This document shows positions 11,210-23,489 of a DNA stretch of 64,000 bases, one piece after another; the stretch's first letter is position 1; every line of letters starts with the position of its first letter. The position numbers and the translations under genes are program-made. A model generated the notes under the pieces. That model saw only the letters and a program-made list of their open reading frames with translations, searched no databases and was not told where the DNA came from. The stretch comes from Gnetum montanum (Eukaryota; Streptophyta; Gnetopsida; Gnetales; Gnetaceae): NCBI GenBank assembly GCA_015680685.1, contig MNCI01030517.1, positions 514,034 to 578,033 of the forward strand, read 5' to 3'.

Positions 11210-12510
11210 ACATTATGGCCAAGGAAAACTATACAAACTATGAATCCATTAATTACAAGAGCAGATTAAGTAGGTAGAAAAAGAAGAAGGAGAAATGGCT
11301 AGATGGGAGAGTGTTGAAAAACATCAATGGGACCAAAATCTCAACTTTACAAAGGTCCATAATCATAAAATGGAGAAATCAACCTATCACAAGGAGAAAG
11401 AATCATCTTTGCCAATACAACAATCATTAGAAGAAGTCTAGGAAAAGATCAATAAGATGTTGGAATGGACGTATCAAAGGTGTGTAGAATTTATCAATAT
11501 TATTGAAGATAGAGTTTTGACAACCCAAGAAACAAGACAAAACATTAGACAATCAGAAAGAACGGATAAGGAAAATAAGAGCTCAATTGCCAATCATACG
11601 TATGAATCTAACATATGCCTATACGATCACCCGAAGGGCCAATGCCCAATATTATTACATTTACATGAGCATTGGGAAAACATGTTACATCCAGAGTTTA
11701 TGCAGAGATACTGTGTTCGATCATAGTGGCAACAATCCCAGTCGTGGGGGAGACCACCACTAAACTAGAGGCATCCTTCAAATCATCCAAACTCGAACAC
11801 ATATCTTGTTCAACATCTTATTTCTCCAACTAGGCCAACACACTTTATCTCACCATAGTACCATTCTCCTCAATACTATTAGCCCATACATTCAACACAA
11901 CCACTACCTTGTGCACCTTATACTCCTCCTAACTTTCAACATTCTCATTTTTTCCTTCCTACATCGCCACCAACTATTCCTAAGGTTCCTACACCACAGC
12001 AACAACCTCCAAATGCTACTTGTGCTCCTGTTTCCAATAGTAGTGAGAGACCCAGCAACATCAAAGATGCTCCTTCTTTAGAAATAATCCTAAGAAGGGA
12101 CAACATAATTCTGAGGCCACTGCACCTCCAACTCAGCACAAGTCCAACCCTATCGTGCACCTTTATCTTTGAATCCAATGCCTCATGTAACTTCATCAGG
12201 GCCACCAACTCATGCTCCAACAACTATACGGCCCAATGAACATAGCCATGGAGAGAGACAACCTAATCCTTGCATACCATCTAATGGTCCCAAATATTAT
12301 AGTGGATCAACTCATTATCTGGAAACTACATCGTATAAATTGCTCCACTATGCTTACTATAATCAAGTGTGTGAAACCCAATGGGGTAAGTATCACCAGG
12401 CCCCAATATTTCCAACATGCAAGGATCCCCATCATCATTTATTAATCCTTGCCATCCTTAACTGTTTAGCTATGAGGGATATCCCCCATTCTAATAGCAA
12501 GCAGGATTAA
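11210..12510 (+). pseudogene. Gag-like ORF remnant, coiled-coil then Pro-rich
   Basis: Broken plus-strand coding sequence flanks E1. From about 11290 it reads a charged segment (WESVEKHQWDQNLNF), with ATG 11457 opening 89 codons (MLEWTYQRCVEFINIIEDR). After a stop it continues as a Pro/Thr/His-rich stretch (PTIPKVPTPQQQPPNATCAP near 11960-12030) and a final part ending at 12510. Coiled-coil plus Pro-rich composition fits a structural Gag of an LTR element, but I see no capsid motif. It is probably the internal region of the TGATGAG element that ends at 16195, into which E1 inserted (inference). Confidence 0.4.
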
Positions 12511-14399
12511 TAAATACTTTTCATTTTCTTTGATTTTAGAACTTTTTGTTTTCTAGTTTTTCATTTTTCAATTTCTTGTTTTATCTTTTTATCTTTTTGT
12601 CTCTTTAAATTTTTATAAGTAATCTCATCTATGAATAAAACACTCATGTGGGTCATTGGTTGACGTGTGTTCTATGTTATCAAGTCTCGAGCGATCAACT
12701 ATTTGGAACAGTGAGCCCATTACACCCACTCATCCACTCTACAAATAAGAGGTTCTGTTCGAGGATATAGTGATATTCTTGACATTCTTAAAACTTAAAA
12801 TTAATTTTGTGTTCATTGTACTCAGAATGAAGAAGGATGGACCAAGAGGGAGTGATTAGGGTGTGACATCAAGGGGACTTGTGGATTCTCTTTGGTAACG
12901 TCTATGGGAGTTGTCATGCAACATGGTTGTACTAAGATCCTTGTAGATCTAACAAAAAATGGAAGTAAGAGTAATCAAACGGGCACTCAAAAATCCAATG
13001 TTGTTCTAGGGGGTTCCACTAGAAAGACATGCATCCATGCCTGAAGGTTGGCGGCTTTTCTGGATTCAATATTCAAGAAAAGAAGAAAAGAGAAAAAAAA
13101 GAGAGAGAGAGAGAAAGAAAACAGAAAGAAAAGTGCCACAAAACAAAAATCACTTCTCCCTTGGATAAAATGCCAAGTGATCATACACCTTGTTGTTTTG
13201 ATGCTCTCATAGTTGCTCATCATGTGATGAAACAATGCAATGTCACTAATTAGAGGAATGGACTTGGTCCTGATTTTGAAATGACGAGTTAATGACATGT
13301 TAATCATGCTTTTCATGCAGGATTCACTGTGCCCTAGGTCAGTTACCTCATGTCCCAATCTCTACAATCCCTTCTATAGTTCATCTCATCTCACTATTCA
13401 GGTAATTGTAGCTTGTGTCATGTGTAACGTAGAATTCTTACCTCATCTTAGTGATATTTACAGGTGTGTGTTTTGTGGAATTAGTGTGGATTACATTTAA
13501 CCCTTTGAGTTTCCATGGACACTTTTAAGTGTGGTTACACAAAGGCATTATAGGTTGGAACCTACTTTGGGGAGGACCCACTTCTGTAATCTTTTGTAAT
13601 TTTCACTTATGACACAGCTCACACACATTATTTATTACCCTCAACATATTGTTCATGGTATTCTTTCCCTTATTACTATCCCTCTGATTCAACATTCCTA
13701 TGAATCATCACATAGCCTTTTTCTCTACCATTCGAGACCCTTATTGATAAATTCCACACCATCATAATTTTCATGCCTTTAGAACTAGTTGAATTACCCT
13801 GTAACCCTTTAACAATCATCTAGATGTCCTTAGTTTACATAGTTTAATTTCAAAGAAATATTAAAAATAAATTTGGTACATTCTCTAAGTGCCCTAACTT
13901 CAATGCAAATATATATATGTAACCCCCTTGTGCTAATTAGCATCATTTGCAACTATTCATGTAGGGGAATTTTTTCAAATTCCTCTCTACGACTTGTGAT
14001 TGTGCGTCCCTTACTTTCATATTCATAACTCACTCACTGGTACTCCAATTTTCATTCCGTCTAAACCTGCTTGAACCTGGAGTGTTTAGCTTAGTCGTGG
14101 GGGAGGGGCATACACCGAATAGTACATAAATTTTTTGAAATTTATCATCTATTGAAGGACATATTTAAGGGTAATTAGTTGTAAAATTAAGAATAGAATG
14201 TGTCAAAAACAATTTCATCCCCACAACTATACTAGAAAATTAAATTTGGAAATCACCTAAGCAAAAAGGCTCAACATTATAATCTTTTGAGGACATGTTC
14301 TTCCAATAATTAAAATCACATGGAAATAAAATAAATCTATTAAGGCAAGCAGTAAGGTATAACCTAACTTTGGCAACAACCTTACTAATGATTAGCCCT
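12511..14399. other. No recognisable gene; TE internal sequence
   Basis: A T-rich stretch (12510-12620) and a GA-rich simple repeat (about 13070-13130) are visible. The word AGTCGTGGGGGA at 14093 also occurs at 11740 and, as the PPT, at 15320. No family-level coding match was seen. Confidence 0.4.
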
Positions 14400-15130
14400 G
14401 TGTGATTGCAAATGGCCCCGGAATGCGGAAAACAGGAAGGTCCTACTCAAGGTGTGATCAAAAGACCTAGGAGAGGTGAAGGATAAGTTCTTGCCAAACA
14501 ACATGCAAAGTAGGAGGAATAATCATTTATTATCCACCAAGAAGACCCTACTGTTGTACAATCAAGGCAGGTGGAAGGAGGAGCTGCTGTAGCATCTAAA
14601 CAAGAACAATATCTCACGTTGCACCAGGATTGCATTTAGAGCATCCATGAAAGGTCCATATTCATTGTGGTGATCATGGAATTAAACTTTTGACCTTTCA
14701 TAGAATTTGCTTCGAAAGCCATTAGGGATCACTTCAAAGGATTCCCATTATGGCCTACCCTCTCTGAAAGTGGTGCCTGGTACTTAGGGGGAACGTACTA
14801 AGTTTGGCACAATAAAGAAGAAGGTACCATGGTTAACAATTGTGGTGTGACTATTGATTTATCTATTCAAGCCATTTCATAAGTATTAAACCTTTTTAAT
14901 ACAGGGCCAAAGGTTTCTTAGAACCAGCTGGACACTTTCAGAACTAAGCAACTTAATAAACTATTGACAGAGAATAAAAGGGTGGTGGAAGAAAAAGAGA
15001 AGGCTGACTGGGATGCCTCTATGGCACTCAAGGCCTTACAAGAGGAGAAACTCTAGGCCATACTTCAATACCATCAAATCCCAAAACCTAGAGCATAGGA
15101 AAAGGGAAAGACACCCATGTAGGAGCCATT
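14400..15130 (+). pseudogene. Coiled-coil ORF tail of TGATGAG family
   Basis: A broken plus-strand reading ends in a Lys/Glu-rich coiled coil (NKLLTENKRVVEEKEKADWD, then ALKALQEEKL) and a short tail (KPRA, KGKTPM, EPLSPITT). The copy at about 28790-28910 keeps the same ending (FQAILQCHQ, KPRAQDKGK, EEPPPPGTK), so this is the shared C-terminus of one ORF. It lies 200 bp before the PPT and LTR of this family. No known domain was recognised. Confidence 0.45.
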
Positions 15131-15319
15131 GTCACCAATAACTACATGAGTTCCATCCAATTTTATAATCATAGGATTTTCTTTTGTGTTGTATATTAAT
15201 TTTGTTCTGACTCCACACTATGGCATGAATCTGGTCTAGCCAGTCAATAATCCCATACCTATCCACTATGTAATCAATGGAGCTTGTTCTCACTTTAACT
15301 TGAGGATGAGTTTTCATTC

Positions 15320-15332
15320 AGTCGTGGGGGTA
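15320..15332 (+). other. Polypurine tract of TGATGAG element 1
   Basis: AGTCGTGGGGGTA precedes the LTR start directly. The second copy has AGTCATGGGGGTA in the same place (29065-29077). Confidence 0.6.
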
Positions 15333-16195
15333 TGATGAGTCATGCATTTGCTAACAACCATGATAATGCACATACGATAATGCACCCATGATATCGCACC
15401 CGCAATATCACATCCCCGATTTCACAGCCGATGCGATATCACAGCCTGTCTCCTCATCTATAAATAAGGGGTAGACAGATCCAATAAGTTAGTTTTAGAG
15501 TTAGTTTTGATTTTAGTTTTCATTTTTCTTTCTCTCCCTTTTCCTCTCCATGCATGCCCGCAGTGTGGTGAATGTAATTGTATGACATCCTTTATTCGAG
15601 TGTGACGTACTTGGACATGCACATGATCGATAATAAAGATCAAGATTACTTCATCATTGCAGCATTCACTTAGTTTAATTAATTAATTATTTAATTGTTA
15701 TTGTTATTTACTACTTTCCTAGGTAATACTCTCTCACCCTTAAACTCACGTTAAACAATAGAATGAGTACAACTTGATTACGAGCATTTAATTGTTACTA
15801 CTTGGTAACCCAGTAGCATATCTAGGATCTGTGCTTGGTAATCCAAGTGGTAGTCATGCACAAAGTCCAATATGTGTATGGATAATCAAGGAACGAATGC
15901 TCATTGGACTTAGGCTAGTTTAGACTCTCTCTCATCATTTCTCTCCTAGCTTAGTAATTATTACTTTCCATTGTCTTCAAGAGTAGCGTTAGATTAGAAA
16001 CTACATCATACATCTCACTCTGGACTAAACCATACGTGACAAAGATAATACTAGTCGAGGTGGAAAGATAGCAAACTATGACCTAAGGCTAAGTATCTAG
16101 ATGCCACAACTAGTATGTGTGTGGAGTTCAACCGGATCACGCGTGTAACACTTGTATTCGTATGGTTGAGTGTAGGGGTGCCTCACCACTCATCA
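15333..16195 (+). repeat. 3' LTR, TGATGAG family, copy 1 (863 bp)
   Basis: It begins TGATGAG and ends CTCATCA, a perfect 7-bp terminal inverted repeat. It aligns with the LTR at 29078-29921, which has the same ends. A run of GATATC-centred short palindromes at 15390-15450 precedes the TATA box (15459-15466). No 5' LTR of this copy is visible to 11210, so its left end is probably outside the window, beyond E1. Confidence 0.8.
15459..15466 (+). promoter_or_regulatory. TATA box in TGATGAG LTR 1
   Basis: TATAAATA lies just after the GATATC palindromes, at the same relative place as in LTR 2 (29197-29204). Confidence 0.5.
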
Positions 16196-16989
16196 CACAT
16201 ACTTGAGCATTAAACTATAAGTCCACTATAATAGCCAATGAGGCACAACCACTACTTTATATTTGTGAACAAACTTGCAAATTGTGAATAAGCTAAGCAT
16301 GAGTAGTGCACACCATTCTTTACAAGTGTGTCTAGTGGGCTAGGATTTCTAGAAGAACTTTCCAAAAATATTTGCAAAATGTAAAAAGTGATATCCTTTG
16401 AATGTGCTATGAATGATGATCACTACTTTAATTTTTGAATAATAATAGACTTACAAAGTCTAAACAAGCTAAGTTGAGACACTGATCATGGGTGGAGTGG
16501 AGTAGAATTGGTATAACACACTCACCATGAAATTGACTTTGAAAAGACTTGAGGTGAGGCATTGGGTTTGAATGAAAGAAGGTACATGAAAATTTTGTTT
16601 AGTATTGATCTTCATAAAGCTTTAATGTAGACATTCAAATTTTCACATGATATATCCTCTTACTAGTTTCAAAGCACTTTTCTTTTTTATTCAAAAATAG
16701 TTGTAAACGTGTTAACTAACTGTCATCTTTTTTAGTATGTTGCAAACATGTTAACCCATCAAATAAGGTTGCATACATATTTTCTTAAGTTCATCCATTA
16801 TTTTTGAAGAAATATCTTCGCCTTTATATGAAATCTCATTTTCATTTATGTTATTGTGTTATACTTTTAAAGTTCGTTAAGTTTTCCCATTACATAACAA
16901 TAATAGAAATCTCATCTTCATTTGTATTACAATGGCATATTTTAAAGAATTTTGAAAATTCATCCCTTGCATAACTATCTTTTATTATA
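16196..16989. other. Unassigned spacer between elements
   Basis: AT-rich DNA between the TGATGAG LTR end and the start of LTR A. I see no gene or recognisable repeat. Confidence 0.4.
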
Positions 16990-18630
16990 TGAAACACTAT
17001 CAAATTTAGGCTACTACTTCTCAACTACAAATTTTCCTAAGTGTTAGCATGAGGCCACTTTTTGGAAATTTTTGTAAGTGCTGGGACTATGCTCTCCACT
17101 ATCCCAGAGCATAGTTAGCCTAGTGGAGGGTGTAGTTAGCTCCAGAGACTATTTTTTTTTCATTTTTTCCTAAGTTTCATCACGAAGCAAGAAGCTAAAT
17201 TTTTTTTTTAGTGTTTAGACTACACTCTACACTGCCTTGAAGTGTAGTCAGCTCAGTAGAAAGCCTAGTCAACACCAAAGGCTAGTTTTGCAAATTGTTC
17301 TAAGTGTTAGGTCAATAGTTGTAGATTTTTCCAAGTGCTAAGACAACACTCTCCATTGCCTTGGAGTGTAGTCAACTAGAAGCTAGATTTTCCAAAACAT
17401 TTTCAAGTGTTGGGACTACTATCGACTCAAGTTGGCAGTATAGTTAGCCTCCCATGGAGAGCGTAGTCAGCACATATTCACTTTTCTACAAAGATTTTCT
17501 AAGTGTTGGACTATGCTCTCCCATATTCTAGAGTGTAGTCAAGTGTAGTCTACAAGAATAGCCTCCAACAACCTCCACAATGCAACACTGGCACTTAGCT
17601 TAGCTCCAACACACCTCCAAAAATCATAGTTAGCAAAAATGCATCTTTATTGTACCCCTTTTTGGCCCTGAATTGTAACTATGCTTGACCCCACTTAAGA
17701 CAATGGATAGCATAGTATCTAAAGTTGCATTTTTCTTTAGGTACATTGCGATCTTTTCAGCACATGCATATGTAGTTGGTAGCATAGTCATAGTCTTGCA
17801 GTCTCACAGAGTTTAGCAAAGCAAAGTAGAGCATAACACCACTTGCCTTAGTGGAGAGCGTAGTTGGATGCAATGTAGTCCCAACTGCCCCACTACCACA
17901 TGGCAATTGATTTTCACTTCACACTAATCATAGGCCTATAAATACCCTAGCCCTCTATATTTTAGGGGTTAGCAAAAATTAAAAGTAGGTTGGAAAATTT
18001 GAAGGTTTCCATTTTTGGCAAGTCAACCATTGGTAAATCTTACGGTTAGCATTTGGCAAAGTTGTAGATGATGTAGCCCCACTACAACCTAGTAGAACAC
18101 CACAACCTATGGTATACCATGACAAAAAACTTGGTAGATGTAGATACCATAGTAGAATGTTAGTATTCATAGATGAACACCTAAAAGTCTATGACTATGC
18201 TCTTCACTATGCTGGTTGTGCACTGTGTACCTTCTAACCTATCTTGGTGTAAACTATGCTTAACCCCATTTGGGGTGGTGTTCTATTTCTCTTGCATTTT
18301 CAAACTTTCTTAGCATTTTTGCTATTTTTAACATGTATTCATGTTACAAATATGCTTGGGTGGTAGTCTCCATGTGTCAACACCCTCATTTTTGCTAAAA
18401 CCCTTGACTATGCTTGCCCTCTTTGGGCATCCATGACTATGCTCGACACTGTTAACACTATGTGAACACTTAGCATTGTTCCATATTTGCGTTTAGTAAG
18501 TCCCCATTCAGTTAGCAAGACTATTTTGGGCATCCCATCTCTACCTCTAGAAGGCCCTCACATAGATGCGGGATTAGGTTGTGTGCCTGCAAACCCCTTA
18601 GTGTTCCAGCCATTGACATTTGTAGTCGTT
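16990..18630 (+). repeat. LTR A (5' LTR of copy A)
   Basis: It starts TGAAACACTATC and ends near 18630 before the post-LTR motif GGGGCTAGAAGTAGG. The U3 part (17030-17560) is made of degenerate units around 70-110 bp, each with TTTTCTAAGTGTTGG.ACTATGCTCTCC and then GAGTGTAGTC or GAGCATAGTT. The TATA box is at 17937-17944. The exact 3' end is uncertain by about 10 bases because no CA end is visible. Confidence 0.65.
17937..17944 (+). promoter_or_regulatory. TATA box of LTR A
   Basis: TATAAATA in the context CCTATAAATACCCTA, conserved in LTR B (25606) and the D 5' LTR (44466). Confidence 0.6.
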
Positions 18631-19019
18631 ATAATTTCTGGGGCTAGAAGTAGGACCGAACCACTCTTTTGGACTCCATTTTGGTTGTCCTATGTGGTCT
18701 TTTCATTGTAGTTGTCTATCAACCTATTAGTGTAAATTGGACCCTATGTGAGTTCCCCTGAGACCTCACGTAGTAATCCAAATCACATTTCTCTCCACTA
18801 TTTTCTTAAGTCTCCATTTTATTAGCATAGAGAGTGTAGTCTATGGAGAGTGTAGCATAGATAGCATAGTCTCCACACTTAGCCATTTTTTTACAGTCTC
18901 CACAATTAGCCATCTTTTGTAGTTTCCAAACTAATCCATTTTCTATAGTTTCTAGAGTTAGCCATTTTTTTTGCAACTAACAATTCATTGTTCTTCCTTT
19001 CACAACTTGATCCACAACC

Positions 19020-21110
19020 ATGAATCTAGATTAACGTTTGACATCAAATGCACTTAACACCTTTACCATTCAACCAGGGGTCACCACACTCAACAACGAA
19101 CAATGCAACTTTGTATGTGCAAAGATCCAAGTAGGGTTGCCTATATATTGCCTTGACATGAAGGTAAAATGAGAATTTCAATTAATCAATAGGGATGGAT
19201 GGGAGTATATCCCTTCCTCATTTGACATCATCCCACTCACATAGTCCCACCACTAGTTGTTGTCCCAGCTCATCTGAGCAAGTGAGCATGACATGGGAAC
19301 TAACTAGAAGGAAGCCTTAGAGGAGGAAGAAGATGAGTTTGAAGCTTGCCCCAAACATGAGAGTTCCTTCTACACCATGTTCCAACAACCACTTCCTAGT
19401 TTGATTCCTCCTTGGTTTAGTTCAACCATCTTCTATAAGATGGTTATAACACTGGCATGACCTTCCCACTCCATTAGGCTTAGGTTGATGCTTGTAGTGG
19501 TAACACATCAAACATAATACATGAAATATAATGCAATAGCTACATTTAGCCTACCCTTCATGGCATAATTCCAACCTAACCAGCCATCTTTGCTAGTAAC
19601 AATCATGCTAGCTCAACCATACGTTCACGCAGGGGCCATCTCTAGGTCCCAAATGACTCAAGCAACCTATCTTCCACTTGCTTTAGTAGTGCCCTTGGCA
19701 TTAGTCCAATCCACACGTGTAGCTTACCCTAGTCACCACAATCATAGCACAACCAATGCATCAATTTCATCACGTGGATCTACAATCAATAATCTATCCC
19801 TAGGCTATAAAACCAACATAGCACATAGCATAGCCAATGCAACCAGTTGGCACATCTCAAAACTTGGATCAAGTGTTCTAGCTGATCCAAAGTTTGATGG
19901 ATGAGGTGAGGTAAATCAAAGCTACTTCCTTTGAAATAGTTTATGTAGTGAAATTCTACTAGGATGACCCCATAAGTCCTACTATCCCACCCCTAACTTT
20001 GACAACTAGGGTCTTGTTGCCTCAACTCACAAAGTACAATGGTGAAGGGGACCCCAACACACACCTAGTGATGTTTAGGTTTGAGTCCTTGCTACTACAA
20101 ACTTGGTTGCATGCTATCATGTGTGTCTTTGCCATGCCACTAACTAGAAAAGTCTTAGACTGGTACCAAGAACTACCCAAAGGTTCTATTTTCTCTCTGG
20201 AAGACCTCTTTAGCTAATTCATGATGCATTTCAGGTACAACTTGAATTCAAAAGCAACCTTGGACCAGCTAATGCAAATCAAGTAGGGTTACCTAAAGCC
20301 TATACAAAAATTCATCTAATGTTGGAGCACCTCATTGAATGAAATTTGAGAGCCAATAACCAAGATGCACCTCCTAGTCATTTTCAAGGGTGCAGTTAAT
20401 GACTTCATCAAGTTAAAATTGTACTATTTAACCCCATAGTCTTTGAGCCAAGACTTGGTCAAACTAAGAGCATAGAAGATGTAGCATAATCTAGTAAGGA
20501 CCTAGCCTACATGGCCTACAAAAATTATCATGCAAGAAAGAAAAATGCAACAATAGCAATGGTAGCCACATAGGGTAAAGCAACCAACCAAGGGTTGATG
20601 ACTAGGCAACCTAAGGCCCCAACTCATAAAGCCAACAACTTTGGCACCTAAGTAACCAAATTTTCCACATCTATAGTGCCCATAGTGGAGGCTAGCCAAA
20701 GGTCCAACTTTGAGCATGAAGATTGCTCAAAGTATACCTTGTTGCTGCTAAAACCCTTAGAGATGTTAGGTCAACTATTGAAAGTTGGGTAGATCCAATG
20801 TAAGCAAGTGTCTAAGGATTCTTGTAGAAGGCATGATAGGTACTACAAACTACTGAGGAATCTTGCCTCAGTAGAACAAAATGAGCCCTAGCCCATAGCA
20901 CTTTAAGCTAGACCAATTTTATCATTACTATTAGTTGTTCGATCATAGCACAAACTTCTGCTAAGCTATGCAAAGGATGATAGATAGGAGTGAACTAGTG
21001 CTTAACATGACAAACGTTGATGGTATTGGCTATGTCATAAATACCATAAGAATGGATGACAAGTTAAAACCAATGTAGTAGACTTTTGTGGTCTCAGTGC
21101 CCTCTAGTAT
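19020..21110 (+). pseudogene. gag: Copy A gag, broken
   Basis: The homologous start ATG is at 19020; the same position is ATG 26903 in B and ATG 45600 in D. The capsid core is open at 19999-20217 (KYNGEGDPNTHLVMF, then AMPLTRKVLDWYQELP) and continues past a stop to about 20460. A degenerate zinc-knuckle-like segment lies near 20910-20960 (FYHYY, FDHSTNFC). Many stops and frameshifts are present. The general form matches Ty3/gypsy gag with an unusually long N-terminal part before the capsid. Confidence 0.65.
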
Positions 21111-21119
21111 TGCAAGGGT

Positions 21120-21213
21120 CCCCTCGGCCTCCATGAGTTTGAGGCCTCCTTTTGTTGTTAAACTATCCCCTCAGCCTCCATGAGTTTGAGGCCTCCTTTT
21201 GTTGTTAAACTAT
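21120..21213 (+). repeat. 47-bp near-perfect tandem duplication
   Basis: CCCCTCGGCCTCCATGAG.. at 21120 is repeated from 21167 with one mismatch. The homologous place in copy B (about 30361) has one unit only, so this is a duplication private to A. Confidence 0.8.
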
Positions 21214-21879
21214 CATCTCAAGCATCCACAATGTCCTTCATGGTCAAAGTTTCATAGTGTGCTACAACAACCACTGTCCAATAGCCATTTTTCATTAGGG
21301 TATCACAATGTGCTAATCCCTCACCTATCTAAAGCTTGATAGTGGGCAATGCATCAGCTGCTTGTCCAAGGGCTGAGCTTGCTAGCAATAGGGTAGACTT
21401 GCTAGATGACAACATAAGAGGTCCAACAAATGCCTCGTAGATGAAATGGCTAGGCAATAATGAAACCAAAGAGCACTTGATTTGGCAAAGTTGATCCCTA
21501 TCTCTGTAGTTCTTATGGCTAAAGCAACTGAAAAGGCCACAACTAGCAAACCACAACTAAGCTACATGGAGGAGCAAAGCCCAAGTCCCCTCACAAGAGA
21601 TCCATCTCTTAGGCTAAATGGAGGAGGTTAAGGAAAACAAAACTATAGATAATGATAAAGACTTCATTGATGCATTGGCCTAGGTTAAATAAGTGCTCAA
21701 GTAGAAAATACAACATTGAGCCTGTATGACCTAGTCATGACCTCATCTACCCATTAGGAAGCACTAGCATGGATGTTGGTCTTCATTCTTGTTATAGAGA
21801 ACATCCTTGTAGATGTGAATGCCATCCAGGTAGTGATGTTTCCCCCAACACCATAGGAATCGAGTTTAACATCCTTAGC

Positions 21880-22257
21880 ATTTCATGATGACGCAGTCAA
21901 AATCAACATCAAGTGAGGGGAGGTTGTCATAGCTCCAATGTTTATCATCATATGCATTGGGCAATGTAAGACTTGCAAGGTGCACATTGATGATGGTATG
22001 GTAACAAACATAATGTTGTACACCATCATTAACAAGCTCAACCTCATAAACAAAATTAGGCCAACAAAAATTACGTGCCTAAAGTCCTTCAATGGATCAT
22101 GCATCATTGTCCAGGGCATGGTAATAATAGCCTTTATGGCAGGGGAGAAATTCCTCATCATTATAGAATTTACTATCTAGAGGAAATGCCTAGCTCTAAC
22201 CTAATATTAGGCAAGCCTTGGTTGGCCCAATTACAAGTCGTTTTCTCCTTGATTCAC
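21880..22257 (+). pseudogene. Copy A aspartic protease, degenerate
   Basis: ORF 21938-22180 reads CKVHIDDGMVTNIMLYTIIN, where D-D-G stands at the D-S/T-G active site, then CLKSFNGSCIIVQGMV. After a frameshift the other frame gives SSNLILGKPWLAQLQ, the ILG-x-P/S-W-L motif that ends retroelement proteases. It would mature the polyprotein. It matches the D protease at 48535-48853 segment by segment. Confidence 0.65.
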
Positions 22258-22849
22258 TAGGAGATCCACCTTCTGTATGGAGGTGGTGAAGTTATCATCC
22301 ACAATGATAATGTCCCTCCTTTGGCCATCAATAACATAGACATGAGGAAAGGGTTAGAGGTTGAATTTCTTGACTAGCAAACAATGTAATGCATAAGGCT
22401 GACACACCCAAATAAGTGGTGGAAGCCAACGATCTCCTAGAGAACACTTTGTGGGTAGAATCACCCTTCAACATAGTAAGCAAGGGTCTAGGAGAATATC
22501 AAATAGTGCATCCTAGGCCCTACATGCACCATAATCCATGCTAGATTAGGAACTAATTGTGCAACCAAGGTACCCCCTTAGCCTAAAGTGTGCTAGGTGC
22601 ATGCCTACCCTTTGCTGCTATGCACCATGCATTTTTGAATTTTTCTTACATTGCATTTTTTTATACATTTACATTTAGCTTGCTTGCTTAGATTATGCAT
22701 TGTTTTACTTTGTTTACACATTTATCCACTTATCTTACACATTCACTTGTTTAGTACACTCTTTAGTAGTTAATAGATTAACATAAAAACCTCAAAATGC
22801 ACAAAACATTACAAAAGCCAAAATCACAAAATGAAAGGTAGCAACCAGT
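22258..22849 (+). other. Copy A sequence after protease
   Basis: Broken continuation of the gag-pro frame to about 22560 (homologous to D 48860-49170), then AT-rich spacer. No gene beyond that. Confidence 0.45.
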
Positions 22850-23070
22850 ATGGCTTAGAATGAACTTAAACTACCATTGTGGCTCTGAATGGCCTTAAAC
22901 TATTGTTGTGGCCCAAAATAGCCTTGAACTACTGTTGTGGCCAAGAATGACCTTAAAATACCACTAGGGCCTAGAATGGCCTTAAGCTACCACTGTTAAC
23001 CTTAGGGCCTAGGATGGCCTTAAGCTAGCAATGCTTAGCCTGAAATGCCCTTAAACTAGTAATCATTGGG
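22850..23070 (+). repeat. Array 1 of copy A (GRCCTTAAACTA repeats)
   Basis: About six diverged units of 35-45 bp, each with GGCC..GAATGRCCTTAAACTA. The same kind of array follows gag-pro in D (49360-49640) and precedes pol in C/E (41580-41700, minus strand). Confidence 0.65.
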
Positions 23071-23200
23071 GCCATGGACAAAACATACTAACTACCCATA
23101 GCAACTTACATGCATACTTAGGAAAACTTCATAGCATTTCCTTTTCCATTTGTGCACATTGACTTTGTAAAAGAGGTGCTACTTGATGTTTTTCTAGTTC

Positions 23201-23210
23201 ATTTTGTAGG
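23201..23210 (+). other. Splice-acceptor-like site before deleted pol (copy A)
   Basis: ATTTTGTAGG follows a T-rich tract (CTTGATGTTTTTCTAGTTC). The same block ends in TTTTGTAGGA in D (54948) and TTTTCTAGGA in C (41435, minus), each time just before the pol start. Confidence 0.5.
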
Positions 23211-23251
23211 AATCTATATTACTTCTAGCATGCAACACCACACATCAGTCC

Positions 23252-23263
23252 AACAAGGTAAGT
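23252..23263 (+). other. Donor-like CAAGGTAAGT after pol position (copy A)
   Basis: CAAGGTAAGT recurs just downstream of the pol stop in D (58417-58426) and as CAAGGTAAGC in C (37916-37907, minus). In A only about 48 bp separate it from the acceptor, so the whole of pol is missing. Confidence 0.45.
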
Positions 23264-23264
23264 A

Positions 23265-23480
23265 GATCATCTGCTACAACATTAAATTAGCATAGCACTT
23301 GTATGCTACACCTTTAAATTGGCATAGAACATTTTCTATGATTCTAAACTAGCACAACACATCTACTATGATGTTAAATTGGAATAGCAACATTCATCCA
23401 CCATGACACTAAACTAGCACACGATTGTCTACTAGGACTATAAACTAGCATACCATGGTCTACCAAGACCTTAAACTAGG
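23265..23480 (+). repeat. Array 2 of copy A (TTAAACTAGCAYAG repeats)
   Basis: Six or more diverged units of 35-40 bp (CTAYGAYNTTAAAYTRGCATAG). Counterparts follow pol in D (58430-58735) and C (37735-37905, minus). Confidence 0.65.
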
Positions 23481-23489
23481 TTTGTGATT

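Noticed and set aside
13029-13358. Pair of ORFs on opposite strands around a GA-rich repeat
   Set aside because: Low-complexity sequence keeps both frames open; no family resemblance.
18487-18711. ORFs over LTR ends (also at 26153, 26304, 44914)
   Set aside because: They lie in LTR/PBS sequence conserved as DNA, with no protein-level support.
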